Of a stretch of 64,000 nt of DNA, positions 63,751 through 64,000 are shown in pieces. Under the pieces are notes generated by a model. That model was given only the letters and a program-made list of their open reading frames with translations. It did not search any database and had not been told where the DNA came from. This DNA is from Paenibacillus sp. NEAU-GSW1 (GTDB lineage Bacteria; Bacillota; Bacilli; Paenibacillales; Paenibacillaceae). How positions within the stretch are numbered: the stretch's first letter is position 1; every line of letters starts with the position of its first letter. Both the position numbers and the translations under genes were made by a program. The stretch spans positions 33,140-97,139 of the forward strand of contig NZ_WOVL01000018.1 of the NCBI RefSeq assembly GCF_009737085.1, written 5' to 3'.

Positions 63751-64000
63751 TAGCCAATAATAAAAGTGTTGTTCCTCTGAGATCGTGCCACGACAAAAAA
63801 AAGGCCGTCTCAAAAGAGGTTCGCTCGCTAGAGAAACGGCTCGCATCAGTAAATTAAAAAAGTGAATTTCATAAAAACCAGCTAATGTTTGTCAAGCTTT
63901 TAGTATTGGAGCGCGCCAAGTTAATTGGTATACTAATTTCTAGGCACGACAAATAACCTTCATTGGCGTGAAGGTTATGGGTAAATATGGTTTTAGATTT
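63751..64000. other. Right-end intergenic region
   Basis: No gene is visible in the last 250 bp. A weak hairpin with an adjoining A-run lies at about 63795-63842 (GCCGT and ACGGC arms), and a perfect 10-bp inverted repeat ATAACCTTCA/TGAAGGTTAT lies at 63953-63978. The next gene lies outside the window. Confidence 0.5.

Overview
The window reads as chromosomal core sequence of an endospore-forming Gram-positive bacterium, most likely Paenibacillaceae (Paenibacillus or a close genus). The evidence is the gene content and order (the yrr/yrv, hisS-aspS, relA-apt-recJ, secDF-spoVB, tgt-queA-ruv and pheA-thrB-hom blocks known from Bacillus subtilis), sporulation genes (spoVB, bofC-like, safA-like, a SpoIID-like protein), two T-box leaders, strong AGGAGG ribosome binding sites, many TTG/GTG starts, a moderately high GC content, and SecD and SecF as two genes. 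The species assignment is inference. No tRNA, rRNA, CRISPR array, intact IS element or prophage was seen.

Layout. 1-6456 (minus): two U32-family proteins, mltG, two tandem DUF1292 genes, ruvX, an IreB-like gene and alaS, the last behind a T-box leader (6545-6825). 6851-11298 (minus): an AI-2E-family membrane protein, about 1 kb of non-coding repeats (7922-8931), a zinc-ribbon mini-protein, a PRC-barrel protein, a cysteine desulfurase and a CymR-like Rrf2 regulator. 11539-12687 (plus): mnmA, the thiouridylase served by that desulfurase. 12752-20274 is accessory in flavour: a CNNM/CorC protein, a copC-copD pair, and an iron-siderophore ABC transporter whose divergent promoter region carries two Fur-box-like palindromes.

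20620-33390: rarA (minus), a plus-strand island of a GNAT/autoinducer-synthase-like protein plus a soluble-tailed MCP, then minus-strand tcdA, aspS, hisS (second T-box), a DinB-like gene in AT-rich DNA, a small unknown ORF, dtd and relA. Two gene remnants lie here: the tail of a LysR regulator (28716-28880) and a collapsed YesM-like sensor kinase (33005-33390). 33534-39556 (minus): apt, recJ, a CDF-like protein that has lost its usual metal ligands, secF, secD and comN. 39730-43669: spoVB, a DUF421 protein, a TIGR04086 membrane protein and a PAP2 phosphatase. 43742-51599 (minus): yajC, tgt, queA, a SpoIID/LytB-like protein, ruvB, ruvA, ruvC and a BofC-like protein. 51754-53544 encodes a LysM spore-coat protein with an expanding Gly-Tyr repeat.

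53750-57631 (minus) is the aromatic/threonine block pheA-thrB-hom plus an ACT regulator; a 243-bp element with inverted termini sits between thrB and hom. 57748-63654 (minus) is a ribose system: rbsK-rbsD-rbsA-rbsC-rbsB, a strong terminator, then an RbsR-like LacI regulator. Its promoter region has a palindrome that fits both a LacI-family operator and the CcpA cre consensus.

Functional themes: tRNA charging, modification and proofreading (alaS, hisS, aspS, mnmA, tcdA, tgt, queA, dtd), recombination (ruvABC, ruvX, rarA, recJ), protein export (secD, secF, yajC) and spore envelope assembly. The least ordinary signals are the intergenic repeat families, the SafA-like repeat protein, the GNAT-MCP pair and the ligand-less CDF protein. 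No clearly new multi-gene defence or metabolic system was found.
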